A program made the translations under genes and the position numbers. Shown one piece after another: positions 38,001 to 50,461 of a DNA stretch of 64,000 bases. Numbering within the stretch: the first letter of the stretch is position 1; every line of letters starts with the position of its first letter. The notes beneath the pieces were generated by a model. That model ran no database searches and was not told the origin of the DNA. It saw only the letters and a program-made list of their open reading frames with translations. Source of the stretch: Kryptolebias marmoratus (taxonomy: Eukaryota > Chordata > Actinopteri > Cyprinodontiformes > Rivulidae); the NCBI RefSeq assembly GCF_001649575.2, contig NC_051434.1, positions 6,882,225 to 6,946,224 of the forward strand, written 5' to 3'.

Positions 38001-41000
38001 GAACTGTACGCATTAGAAAACACTGAAGAGGTCTTTCCATAATCAAGACATTGTCACTAATCTTTGTGTGACAGTTTAGATCCACATAATTTAAGTGTGT
38101 GAAGCTCTCCTTTGGTGCAGAAGGACTTTAATCCCCTTTTAAAGCCCGAACAGCTCGTCTTTCTGCCGCCTGTGTGCAAAGAGACAGAATGGCACTGGTA
38201 TCACATGGCTGTCACAGAAAGGAAAAAAAAAACTCATCATCGAACACATGAAGTGTATTTTTATAGTTACATCACCTTTTCAGCTCTAATTTAGCTCCCT
38301 TAAATATAAATCCCCCCGGAGGGCAAATAAAAAGCTGTGATGTCACTTCTTTTCTTGTAGTCTGCCTTTGGGGAGACGGCCAAGACACGAGGGACGCCGT
38401 TCCAATTTTAGTGTCTGTTGGTTGGAAAAAAACAACAATGTTCATGTTTCACATGTAAGTCTTGGTGATGTATTTCTGTAGTATATTTAGCCTGTTTCAC
38501 TTTATTTATATCATCCTTAAAATGGGCTGCTTTCATTCGTCTGAGAACACGTTTTTACTTTTTCATCTTGTGCAAATAATTTGAAATAAAGCAAAATTTC
38601 CCATTTTAAGATGAAATATTTAGGGTATAATGTTGATTTAGGATAGTTAGAACTATATTGGGTGTTATTTTTTATGAACTGAATTGAATTATGTGTCTTT
38701 CCTTCCTGTTTCAGTTTGAAATTTGTTTTTTTCTTGTGCACATCAGTCGGTTTTCTTTCCTGTTTAATTACTGCCCATCGCCACGAAAAGTCAGCAGTCG
38801 TGCAATTGCTTTTGTCCGTGTGTGCGCGTTTGCCTGCCTGTCTGTTAGCAAAATATTTCCTTCACTACTGCACAGATTTTGATCAAAAATATCTGAAAGT
38901 AACTACTGGGTTTACATCTACAGCTGATTAAGTTTTGGGGTCAACCCAATTAAAAATGACTGCCACAGCAAACACAGAAATGGCTGTAATTTAATCAATT
39001 TTACAGATATGGAGCTACAATTTGGTGTTGTAGTAGCTGAGAGTCAGCCTCAACACATACTGCAAGCACTAACAGATTGCACTTCTTTTTTTAAAACTTT
39101 GGCATGCAATGAGGCAGGAGCTATGCATTTGTTTGTGATTAGTAACCTAATATTTCCACTTCTAAGTTTTAATCATTAATAACCTTTTCTGTATAACTTC
39201 TGGTTAGTTTTCTCTGTTGTTTTCCACTTTGTACTCTCACAATAGGATCTTTACTTGAAATAGGAGGAAAAAAACCCCACCTCAGATGATGAAAATCTAA
39301 AACCATAAATAAAAAGCATGAAGAAAAACATCCAAGTTTGAGACTTAATCAATAAATTGGGCAACAAAGCAGAAATTGTTAAGGCATTCAAGGAAACACC
39401 ACATAAAACCCAAGCATTAAATCAGAACAAAACTCAAAGACCGTGACACTAACATCAGAGATTGAACGAGCCTCTCTCCTCTCCTTGGAGCTTTTCTTTT
39501 ATATTACATTCCTGCTTTCCTCATTATTTACACTCTTTAAAATTTAAACAAAAAAAAATCACTCTCTCCTTGGTTTTCAGAAACTGATGTCACTCTTTTA
39601 TTTCTTCAACAAGAAATCTGCCAGCATCAAGGCCAGCCCTGCTCTCCTCCTCTCTCTGCTTCTCTGGGATTCACCACAGAGCTCATCAACAGGTAACACC
39701 ATGTATGTCTTTCCTGCAGCTGAATCGCTTTCATCTAAAAGAAACCTGTTCAGGAGAGGCCTTCCTCTGGCACTCTGAGCTGCAGAATCACCGTGAGTCA
39801 TCCTGCAACATGCCCACAGATATCTCTCTCCTTCTCTCTTGTGTTTGTTAAATTCACACCACCTGCCCCATCAACGCCTAATGAATCTAGGTCCTTTCAT
39901 AGGCATGATGGTGACTAAGAGCAGTTTGGTTTGTCCTCTTAGCTCACTGTGTTTGCTGTTGTTTTTGTTGTCAGTGAAAGTGACAAACAGCAGGGAAGCC
40001 TCCACTGCACTCGACCGGATGTTTTCTTCTCTGCAAATCACGTCTTTCTTACGAACGTGAAGCAAGAGGGACACTTTTTGCAAATAGCTGAAAGTACACA
40101 TGAACTGTTGACCTCAGTCGGACCAAATGACAAACTGGATGAGCTGATGGGATCCAATTCAGCTCTGCAGGATGAAGGGGGGGAGTGTGAAAAAAAAATC
40201 TATTTCCTGTTTCAAGTCAAGTGGCAACATTTCTTTCCATCGTTCAGTTTCTTGGTGTTCAAATTGATCACCGATACAATTGTGCTGCCTCGCAGGATGT
40301 CCACGAGCTGCAGCGATAAACGGAAATTGGAGACTGCAGCAGAGTTTATGACCAACTGATGAGCCCAGTGGGGCATTGATTACGAAGAGTCAAACTCTGT
40401 TTTTTTGTGTCTGCATTGCTGAGTGTGCACTGTTTAAGAATGTAGGATCCTTAAAGTTCTCCTTGTCTTGTTAATACACAGACCCTTTGCTTAAATCATC
40501 AGTTTTTTTAATCAAATGTTTGGAAAAACATCTGATTTTACATGCTGTAGTAAGAAAACTGCAGATTAGGACAGGGCAAATTTGCATTTTTAATGTAAAG
40601 TTTAATGTTTTCTTTTCTGTGTTCACCACACAGACAGCAGTGGAGATAGTCAAATCAAAATAGTCTGCAAAACTTAACCGAGCACAGCCAGAAAACAACA
40701 ACTGAGCCTTTTTTTCTGCTTTTCATCATCTGGACAGAAACACAAACTGTGTCTCTGTCCTTCATACAGTCAAACCTAATGGCTCCCTGTAAGAGTCTAT
40801 AATGGCCGAGTGTAGCAGCAAGTTGTCTCATCAAAGTAACCTGTCAAAATAAGAATTTCTTTCTTTAAAAGTCAGTCATACGCGTTGAGTTTGAGGGAAA
40901 ACAGAAAGATTTCTTTTGTAAATGAGGCTTTTTACTGTCAGAGGCTCTTTCTGATGCAAACTGGTTTTAGAGAAATAATAAAGAAAAGACTTTATAATAA

Positions 41001-44000
41001 AAACAAACAACTTTATGGCTTTCCTTAAAGACACTTTTTAAAAGCACTATTTTCTCTCCCTTCTCATTGTAGTTATTAAGGGGTGGTTTTTTTTTCTTGT
41101 AAATAAATTTTACAAAGAATTATATAAGTGTTTTTTGCATCCACGGGGTACCTGATATTTTTCTTGTACAGTTCAAACTATTCGCACATGTAAGATCTGC
41201 TATTACGACTGGATTCACTCCCTTCATGCAGTCCTTTCTTCTCGTCTTTCAGGAGGGCTCTTATCTTTGGAGTGAAAAAGGAGGGCGGCTTGTACTGCCA
41301 GTAAAAACTGAATCTATTACTGACTCCTTCAGCCACACATGGAGGATGATGGCTGCGGGTCAGGTGGGGGAAATGGAGGCAGGAAGGAAACAGGAAGTCC
41401 TTGTATTGAAGTTAACGTGATGTAACAATCTTTACATGTTTATTTTACACCTTTTTTCTTGGGATTCAGTTGCATAAAGTTCAATAAAGTATGCAACATC
41501 TTACATTTTTTGCAAAAATTAAAAATGCATAAAAACTGCAATAAAATACTTTGACTCCTTTAAAATCATCAAGGCAAGGATTTGAAAAATGAGAGCATTG
41601 TTCACACATGCATGCATCTACCATGACTTCTACTTTTGTTTTCTTTTTTGATATTTTCACCAATAAAACCTAAAACTGTACCAAATAAACTTAATGTGTA
41701 TATTTCTGCACACTAAAATAGCAAATCCAGCTAGCTTCACCTCAAAAACTTTTTCTTTAAAAAAAGTTTAGATTATACAGTATGTTTTTAAACTCTTTTT
41801 TTTTTTAGTAACAGTCCAGTGTCTATGCTAGTTTCTTCACTCACCATGTCGTCTATTCAGGCCCGTACCTCTCCGTGGGCTGCCAGCTTCTCTGCTCAGA
41901 GAGAAGCAAAAAAAAACAAACCGTGGACCAGATGTTAGATTTACTATAAATGCTTAAAAAAGCTGCACCACCAAAAATAAACTACCATAAACTGTAGAAA
42001 AGCTCTGTGCTGCCTAAAATAATTTACCGTAAACACGGGAAAATGTGCGTAAGTAAAACATATAGTATATGTATTTTAAAATAATCATTTATTTCTGCTG
42101 AAACTGAACAACCCGCTTCCATTTGGGGACGCCTACACTAAAAAAATGAAACTGATTCAAGCTCAAATTTTACTTAAGTGATGTTAGAGAAATAAAATAT
42201 TTTCACAAAGATTTATCTTGTTGAGACAGTAATCAGGCATCTGGAATGGTTTAAAAAATCTGCTTTTATTATTGTCTAAAGCCATTTGCACGTTTTTGTC
42301 TTATTTTACTGACATTTGGGGGTTTTTAAAAACTATTTGCTGTTTGATTGTTGTACTGCTTTTACTCTTCCTTCATTAAAAACCACAATTAGTCAATTCT
42401 TCTCAACACCTTTTATCATAAATGTGTTGTTTTGTTTTTGTTTTTACCTTCCAGGTGACTCGGGTGCATTTGAGAAAGGCTGAACCGCAGCAGTTTATCT
42501 TCATTGTGCAGTCAGGAGGATTTAGAGCCATTTAACAGGGTGGCATATTGCCTGCTTTGTGAGCAGTGATATGCAGGCACAGCACATTGTAATTGGCTTT
42601 GGACAAGCTCCAACTCTCTATTCTCCTTGTTGCTGTTCCTGTCCTACTTTTTGCTCAGTATTAATAAAAATGAAAAGAGTCACACTGACGGAAAGGTGCA
42701 AATTGATTCACAGAAAAGGAAAAAAAGATGTTTAAAGTATTAAAATATCCCCATCTCTCATTCTGAGTGTCTCTCCTTCTCATCAATCATATTGAAACTA
42801 TACAGCGGGCAACTTTGCAAAATGAACAAAGAGCGGCATCTCAATCAGTTTGATTTTCAGCAATCTGCTTTTTCCACAACACAGACAGCAAACTCATTAT
42901 GCAAACACCTGTTGAAGGCATGTGGGATGTTCCTCTGTGGATTACCACAAATCTGAGGGCAAACTTCAGCCTGAACAAGTATTATAAATGAGACATCAAC
43001 ACTAAGGCCCCTTTGGGTGTAGTTTATTCTTCAAAATCTGCAGCAAGCATTGCTGCAGGAGCTCTTGAAGACGTGCAGCGATCAGACCGAGAGACACTTT
43101 CTGTTGAAATCAAGCACAATTCAGCAGCTCTCTGCATTTATGCAAACTGTGCCTGTTTTCTGAAAGCAAGCATAAAGAGAAACACCTATGCAATGAGACT
43201 CTTCTTCAGCCTATGTTTTGTTCAGCATTTATTTGCAATGAAGCAATCAGGTTTTCTTCTTACAAGGCTTAGATGTGAGTATCCCACTGACAGCCTGCAG
43301 CAGTTTCATCTAAGAACAGTACCATCTAGGGTTCAGAAAGCATCACAGCTACAATCCTTACTGGTCATGCAAAAGGAAACTGAGCATGAATATATAAAGT
43401 TCAATAAAATAAATCTTTTTTTTTTGTATAACTAATGCAGGGTTTATTTTAAAGAGGTCAAGTAGAATGGTGCAGAAAATGCTTATTTTATTTACTGTAA
43501 TATTAGATAATCATAAATGAGGCCTGCTGCAACTTTTACAACAGGATCAAAGGAAGAATCCAAAAGCACCCTCTTTGCAGGGAAACCTACATCCTGTGTG
43601 TGGGATATTTCACATGTGGGGACCTGCTTCTGTTTGAAGCCTTTTTGGAGTGTTTCGTGCTACCTCCAAAATACCTGTGTTTCAAGAGGGCTGTCCTGGA
43701 AAACAGTGCGGAGGCATGAGGTCTTTAGGTCCAGTGGTGATTCCTCAAAACTCCTTTTTTCTCTCTCCCATATTGTCTTATATGGGCATTTGTTTATATA
43801 ACTGTGATTGCAGCGGCCCACGCCTCCCTTGCAAAAGAGCACCGACAAACCAGAAGGTTCATGTCCATCAGTGCAACATGTTGCTCTTTTGTTGTTTAGA
43901 AGAAAGTCGTTGCATTGATGCATTAATTACTCCTACATTAGCTGTGTTCATGCACACGGATCCACGGTTGTATTTGAAACTGATTAGCAGCTCTGGTTCA

Positions 44001-46260
44001 GCAGCTGGAGGTTAAATAAACTTATGTAAGGACAGTTCAGCTGTAAACAGAAAACACAGACACCTTCTGCTTGTTTTGTTTTTTTATCCTGACACTCTGG
44101 TGTTTTTCCATCAGCTTATTATTTCTCCTGAACCCTTTGTGACTGTCGTCTCAGTTATGCAAAGGAGGGAGGGAGGTTGTTGAGATAAACCCTTCTCAAC
44201 TTCTCACAAGCTGGTTGTTTAATAGATCGTTGGGGGTAAAATGATGAGATTGACCTAAAAACGGATGCATGTTGTGTTTGGAAACTCTATCTAGATAAAA
44301 CAAAACTACCAAAGCGAAATAAAGGTGTTATTCAGGATACTTGTTCAATTCTGTAACTGATTAGATGTGACTTTGTTTGTGACACTACTTTTCCTCTTTA
44401 ATCTGCTCATTGACTGATCCAGTCACCCTGCAAATAGGGTAAAAACATCACTTCCATAACACACCAGATAAATGCGTTCACTTCTGGCAAATATCAGATA
44501 AAAGCAGGCCAATAACAAGGTTAATACTTCCTGAAAAAAGGATATAATTACCATGTGGCGTGTATGTTATGAACAATGGGTTTTATTAGCTAGAATCTAC
44601 AGTAAATTAGTGAACAGAAGTGTGTGGGATCAGGTCATGGAGTCATCTGCGTAGTAATACTGTATTATTGTGCAGCCATGTACAGGACTTTGTTTAGTGG
44701 TGACACATTTCATGTATACGCATGTGTGAACAAAAAAATACAAATGCTGTTGTTTTTTACTCAGGATACAGACGTCATGGACCTGCTCACTGACATCAGT
44801 CCAAACAACAAACACAATTCTGCTGCAGTTTCTCTCATAACTGCCTGAAATGTTATTAAGTGTAGCTCACAGCAGGAGGAAAAGACGGATGTTGGCTTTC
44901 CACAGAAAGGAGAGTCACGGTTCAAAGAATAATTTGTAAAACATCTCTGAAAATCCCAACAAAATCACTTTTGACAACTTTTTTGTGCTTGAAAATTTAA
45001 ATAAAAGAGATCAATTGATATTAATTTTATTTTTGGATAAATACCTAAAAACAAATGGCTATTCAGTAGGCTGATATCAAAGTTCAATATTTAAATGCTT
45101 TTATGGACTAATAATTGTTCCTCACAATATTTAATGCAACTTCTTACAAACTTCTTTTCAACTTATCATCCAGACATGTTCTTCAATCATCAAATTGTTC
45201 CCTTTTATAACACATTTCTGCAAGTGTACCTATTTGGAAAAGGAAATTACATGTGTCATGTGTTTTAAAGTATGTGATGAAAGTGACTCCTCACTCCCAC
45301 AAATCTTGAGTAAACTGTGGAACAGTATTTGGAATAAAGAAGGACACGACATGATGATGATCACAGCCATCGACCTATTCCATGTTTTACACTTCCTGAC
45401 TCATGCTGCTTGGACAGTCATTTATTTATTCTAATCTAATATATCCTCTTTTTTCACACACGTGGAGTTTTGCTGGAGGAATGGAGCCAGCATTACACCA
45501 ACAGTCAGACACCCACGTCAGGTTATCCCTTTCACACTTCGAGAACTACCCAGATCCGCCCACAGTCCCCGGAGAGAGAGTCGGGGAGGGAGGGGGGGAC
45601 GGATGGGTGGATGGATGGAGGGAGGGACGCCTGTTCCTGTGTGCACACGTCTTCATGTCTATGAGAGTGTGTGTTTCTGAGAGAGGGTTTGCATAACCGA
45701 ACTGTCTGCAGCTCGTACTTTTTAATTGGTTCACTTGTTTCTGCACAGATGAGTTAAAAAAATACACCGACATGGGCAATTAATTACTTTAATCGCTCTT
45801 TAATAAACCCTGTTACGGAGTGGGGAAACACCTTGTGTAACAGAAATGCGCACAGAAAAATAAAATAAAATGCGAATGTAAGGGTTTTACTGACACAATG
45901 AAATGTTTCAGTGCGGTGTTCGTACAGACAAGGATGTGTCGCATTCATCTGGAGATAATTCATGCGTTTCTGCGCTCGCACACCTATTCCGTTGATCCTC
46001 TTTCCGGTACCTTTTGGCTGTGCGTTGATATCTGCGTAGTTTGCTGTTCATTATCATGTGTCTCTGTCCCCCCTGCTCAGACCCCTCCCCTCCTCTTCAG
46101 ATTCGCCCTCCCTCCCTCCGTTTTCCATGTGCGCTGACACACTCCCTCTCACACTTCCAGGCGCACGCGCGCGTCTCCTCCGCACACACTCGCTTCCCTC
46201 CTCCCCCTCCCGTCTCGGTGCTGCTGTCTCATTCACTTCGGTACTCCATCCACGCACTGA
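33546..46260. other. Long intergenic stretch upstream of adgrb1
   Basis: No protein-coding exon was recognised. Open frames of 120-140 codons at 35612-35998, 39949-40359, 43013-43435 and 43650-44015 have no domain I know. GC content and CpG rise from about 45,480 towards the adgrb1 promoter. A G-rich tract lies at 45,573-45,629 and a CT-rich tract at 46,070-46,230. Distal enhancers may be here but cannot be called by eye. Confidence 0.45.
34940..34995. repeat. (TA)n microsatellite
   Basis: About 28 TA units with one G interruption. It has no apparent function and is a candidate length-polymorphic locus. Confidence 0.95.
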
Positions 46261-46277
46261 CTCCAACTTGGAGCCGG

Positions 46278-46301
46278 GAGGGGGGCGGGGTAGGATATAA
46301 A
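46278..46301 (+). promoter_or_regulatory. adgrb1 core promoter: GC box and TATA box
   Basis: A G-rich GC box (GGGGGGCGGGG, about 46280-46290) is followed directly by TATAAA at 46296-46301. This predicts transcription start near 46,325-46,332. It sits in a CpG-rich stretch and is followed by the ATG-free exon 1. A TATA box in a brain adhesion-GPCR promoter is inference from sequence; no expression data were available. Confidence 0.65.
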
Positions 46302-46325
46302 CCTCAGCGTGGAGGCCACAAGCTA

Positions 46326-46851
46326 CACTCAGACTGGACCCACTTGCAGTGCAAAGACCACAAGCAAGAAGACTCCGAAGCCGGGAGTAGAAGTACCAAC
46401 ATTTATTCTGGAGCCTAGAGAGAAAGCTAAAGACAAGACGCCGTTCGGTTCTTCACGGACTGTCTGCTGCTGGAGCTCCTAATATTCGACCAATTTGTCG
46501 CTCTGCTATACGCCAGTTACGTCTGGATATAGCAGCTAAACAGAGTTGGTAGTAAACTCTTTGGAGTTTGGTTAGAGTCGCTTTATTTTTTCTTTGCTTG
46601 TGAGAGTGGACTGCACTGAAACTTGGGATCGACCCGCTTGAAACGACCGGGAGTGGGTCGAGGCTCGGACCTGGCGCATCCTTTCAGCGGTTTCAAACAA
46701 CTGCGAAAGTTTTTGGCCAGAAGCGCAGATCTGAAGACTTTGAGTCGAGTCAGACTTTGAGACCGAAACAACTCAGCAGCTGCTAGCCCCGAGTCCAGCC
46801 GGACGAGCGGTTAGAGAGCCACTGACGAGACGTCAAAGAAGTGTTTTCAAG
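46326..46851 (+). other. adgrb1: adgrb1 exon 1, non-coding 5' UTR
   Basis: About 525 bp between the TATA box and a strong splice donor (CAAG|GTAAGA at 46851/46852). I found no ATG in this plus-strand stretch, though about eight would be expected by chance, which fits a selected leader. It has several CpGs. In mammals the first BAI1 exon is also non-coding, with the start codon in exon 2. The exact transcription start is predicted, not observed. Confidence 0.65.
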
Positions 46852-49590
46852 GTAAGACAGAAGGGATTTTTCTCCTGAATGTGTGCTGGAAGTGAGGGTG
46901 AATGATGTTCCGGATGTTTTCCTCCATCATCTGACTTCAGCAGACTTGTCTGTTTGAAAGTTGTGTCGCTGTCCGTGGTGCTGAAACTGTTCTTCGCTGG
47001 CTTGTTTTGAGATTTCAGGTGTCGTTTTTCTACAATTCAGCTCCTGTTTTGCTATAAATGTTTGTCTCATTGTACATTTGAAATATCTGAGTGATTTGAA
47101 AGTTGTTCAACCACATTGTCGCTTATGTATGTTCCTGCTATAAAAGAATTGTTGTGATCTGGCTGTGCCACCGGGCAACAGAAAGTTTTACTGTGGCAAC
47201 AGGCTGCTGTGTAGAACTTTCTGGTTTGCCTTTGCTGTTGTTTAAACTGTAACACAGATTTCAGTGTGGCTTAAGAAGACTAATATCATCCATGATATGT
47301 AATGCAAAAATTGTGTCAGTGTTTGATTTGCCTAACTGATTCCTTTTACTTTAAGAAAGGACATACAGCTCAAAATGCATGCAAGGAATCACTACCAATT
47401 TAGTCAACACCCATATTTGAGAATTCATCTTTTCGTGAAAGAAACTCTGAAATGATTTGTCTGGTATAACTGTTCTGCTTTGACACAAATTTACAGCAAA
47501 CCATTTCAGCTTCTTGCACAAGTGTGCAAGTTCCTCCACTGAGAACAGGAAAAGAGCAACAATCTGCCACAAAAATGGCATTTCTCAGCTTTACTTCAGC
47601 AACAGGAAAAAGGACGTCAAGAAATACTGATAATCTGTCTTTCAGTCTATACATTTGCAAAATCAAATGATCATCCTAAACAACTTTTGCTCAAATATAA
47701 GTCATATCAGAAAATCAGAACCTAAGCTACCAGCTTTAAAGGTGTGGTGATAGCAATTGGATTGTCTCATATCAGGAAAATAATCTTTACTTCATCCTAT
47801 GTCATAAATCTTTTCACAGCTTTCTGCTTCAGAAAGCACTAAAATTACTTGATCAGGTGCATGCATTTATCAGCAGTCATATCTCTGCAAGTGCCTGCAC
47901 ATTTTATGCTTCCTTACTACGCAGCATTGTATTTGCTTGCCTTTACATCTAATGTGAGCTTGCTGTGACTGTGTTGAGACAAGCAACTACAAATCTCTGC
48001 ACTTCAGCATAAACAGAAAACATGTCACAGATGGCAAATACAAAGTGTTTCTCACGCTGATCTGCAGAAAATAAGCCTTGTCTCCATAACAACAAACTCC
48101 TCGCTCTTTAGGCTGCCCACTTTGCAAGAGGGAAAAAAAGAAAAGATGGCATTGACGACAGCAAATGGACAAGCAGGAGGAAGGGGGCAGACAGGTTGGG
48201 TGGGGTGCGAGAGACTGTGTAGAGAAAGTTCTCCTGCCACAGCTGGACCTTTTCTTTTCACACAGTTCGTCATCAGATGCCCATTCATGGAGCTTCCGGT
48301 TGTTGAGGGGCGGGAGAGAGGCAGCCAGTGACACAAAGCAGAGGTCTTTGCTGCATTGCTCACAGAGAGACGAAAGTAACGGTTCGAGGAAGGCAGGGAG
48401 GGAGAGGAGTGAGGAACATAATTATGAGTTATCTGCATGAAAAGTGCAGGTGCTTCTCACAGCGACTGCCAGTGTAGGCATCAGTTGTGCTGCTATATGT
48501 ACACATCACTTGATTACCTACACATTCAAGCTTTTTTACTGCAGAGTCTGAAATTTAAAACAAATCCTTATTAAAGATGTCATCTAATCCCTGATTATAT
48601 CTTCTATATTACCACATATTTTAAAGATTGTTCTGCTAAATAAATAGTGATAAATAAAAGAAATATGGAGCAGGAAAACATGATGAAGCAGAAATCAAAC
48701 TGTGATTGCAGGCAGAAGGTGTTGCTGAGCAACAACATGTCCCTTTGGTACTACTAGAAATGTCTATTTTTCTGTGTCAGTTCAGTTAAATGCAGAAATT
48801 TAGACATCGAGTGTGCAGAAGTACTTCACTTAATGGGAGGAGGGTTTATTGGCAAAATGTTTATTGTGTCCTGGACGCAGATTATCTGCATGATTAGCAG
48901 CACAGAAAAAAGTAAAAAAAATAAGACCTGTTGCATGAAGTCTTTCTGCAAAGTATCACAGGGTGCAAGAATAGAAGACGTTTTTTGCATTTGTGCAAGG
49001 TTCTGCATTAACAAGTATGCATGCACTTTAATATGCAAAATAGATTTTACATCATTTTAATTTGTGCCCTGGAATGCAATGCCAAAAATGTTCCCAAATC
49101 AGTTTAGAGCATGCCACTGCAGGGTATGTAATCACCCCTCGCCATGGACGGAGATGAACAATTTTTCCTGTTTACTGCTTAATAAGAGGAGTACGTTGCA
49201 CAAATAATGGCACTACTAAGCGTCTGCGTTGCCACTGGCGAAGCTTGTATGGACGTCAGACTGACGCACACAGTTAGGTGTGTGGGAGGAAAGAGCAAAA
49301 GCTTGGAGATGCCAGCTTGCTGTGAAAGACTGTAATTGCTCTGCCACAGCAATTATTTCCCAGGGAACAGGGCCTTTTAGATCACTGAACACACCCTGAA
49401 GCACTGCCATACAGATCTGACGCTGATCACTGCTGCATACATATTAGCTTAACAATAGGTCTAATTAAAATGCATGTCATGCATATTATTTTAAAAAATG
49501 CATTGTATTTGGCAAATGATCTCCTAGCTGATATCCGGAGCACACTAACATATTTTTCCATGTTTTTTTGTTGTTTTTTTCCCCCCACAG
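46852..49590 (+). other. adgrb1: adgrb1 intron 1
   Basis: A 2.7-kb intron, GTAAGA to a pyrimidine-rich CCCCCCACAG acceptor. It contains no recognised gene or transposon. Open frames on the minus strand near 47,987-48,438 are not protein-like. Confidence 0.6.
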
Positions 49591-49608
49591 ATCCCTCTCT
49601 GTACTGCC

Positions 49609-49632
49609 ATGACAGAGTGTCTGATGTATTAA
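49609..49632 (+). promoter_or_regulatory. Upstream ORF in adgrb1 5' UTR
   Basis: A seven-codon ORF (ATG ACA ... TAA) begins 18 bases into exon 2, with G at -3 and a second in-frame ATG. It ends 126 bases before the main start. It is the only upstream ATG-initiated frame in the predicted leader and could lower or regulate initiation at 49759. Confidence 0.5.
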
Positions 49633-49758
49633 AACAATCTTCAGAGGGGTTGCGAAGATAATCAAAAGATCTGAAACAAGTGCAGTAACTTGCAACAAAG
49701 AAATAAAAGAAACAACCTTATTAAGCCAGTAACACCATCGTCTATCTAAGCCGACCCA

Positions 49759-50461
49759 ATGGCGTGGTCAGCTCTTACCGGCCCCTGTGTGGCCCTTGTC
49801 CTGCTCTTCTTCGGTTTGACCTCCTGCACGCCCTCTGGCCCAGCCTCCGCCACCTGTGCCACCCTGGAGCAGAGTCGCTTTTTTGGCGTGTTCTCCTCCA
49901 CGACCACCCTGCACTCGTCACCTTGCTCCTGGACCCTTCAGAATCCCGATCCTCGCCGCTACACTGTCTACATGAAGATCACCAAGCCCACCGACTCCTG
50001 CGTGCCCCGCCAGATCAAGACCTTCCAGTTTGACTCCTTCATCGAGACCTCTCGCACCTACCTGGGTATGGAGAGCTTCGACGAGGTCGTCAGACTGTGT
50101 GACGCGTCAACCACTGTCACCTACCTAGAATCCAGCAAGCAGTTCCTGCAGATCCGCAAGGTGGCCCCATCAAACGCCCTGGAGACCATTGAGGGAGATC
50201 ACAGTGTCAGTGAGTTCAAGGCTGAGTTTCTGGTCGTGGGGAAGAGGAACCCTAGCATGCCTGCCTGCCAGATGCTGTGCCAGTGGCTGGAGAAGTGCCT
50301 GTCAAGCAGCACCCACGATTATCCCTGCGGCATCATGAACACCCCCTGCCAGTGCTGGGAGGCCCCAAAGAGGAAGCCAGGAAGCTGCTACAGAGGCGGT
50401 GTCTACGTTGAGAAATGCTCACCTGTTCCCAAAGACAACGGACGCGACGCTGAGATTATCA
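49759..50461 (+). CDS. adgrb1: adgrb1 exon 2: start, signal peptide, N-terminal domain
   Basis: The exon itself begins at 49591; coding starts here at residue 1. The ATG is chosen because it is followed at once by a hydrophobic signal peptide ([13 protein letters not shown]). It encodes residues 1-234 plus one base, donor ATCA|GTAAGT. The N-terminal region keeps BAI1 landmarks such as [23 protein letters not shown] and CQMLC.WLE.CL. At 212-214 the protein reads RGG where human BAI1 has an RGD integrin motif. Codon use is GC-rich compared with the flanks. Confidence 0.95.

Noticed and set aside
39949..40359. 136-codon frame following a TTGTTGTCAG acceptor-like site
   Set aside because: Considered as an exon, but no domain, no partner exon with matching phase and a poly-G/poly-A interruption; likely chance.
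43013..43435. 140-codon plus-strand frame
   Set aside because: It does not begin with a clear ATG at the stated start, and its Phe/Leu-rich composition ends in a poly-T-derived tail; no family resemblance.
49764..50033. 89-codon frame overlapping adgrb1 exon 2
   Set aside because: It is a +2-frame shadow of the real exon, Leu/His/Pro-rich, with no homology I recognise.
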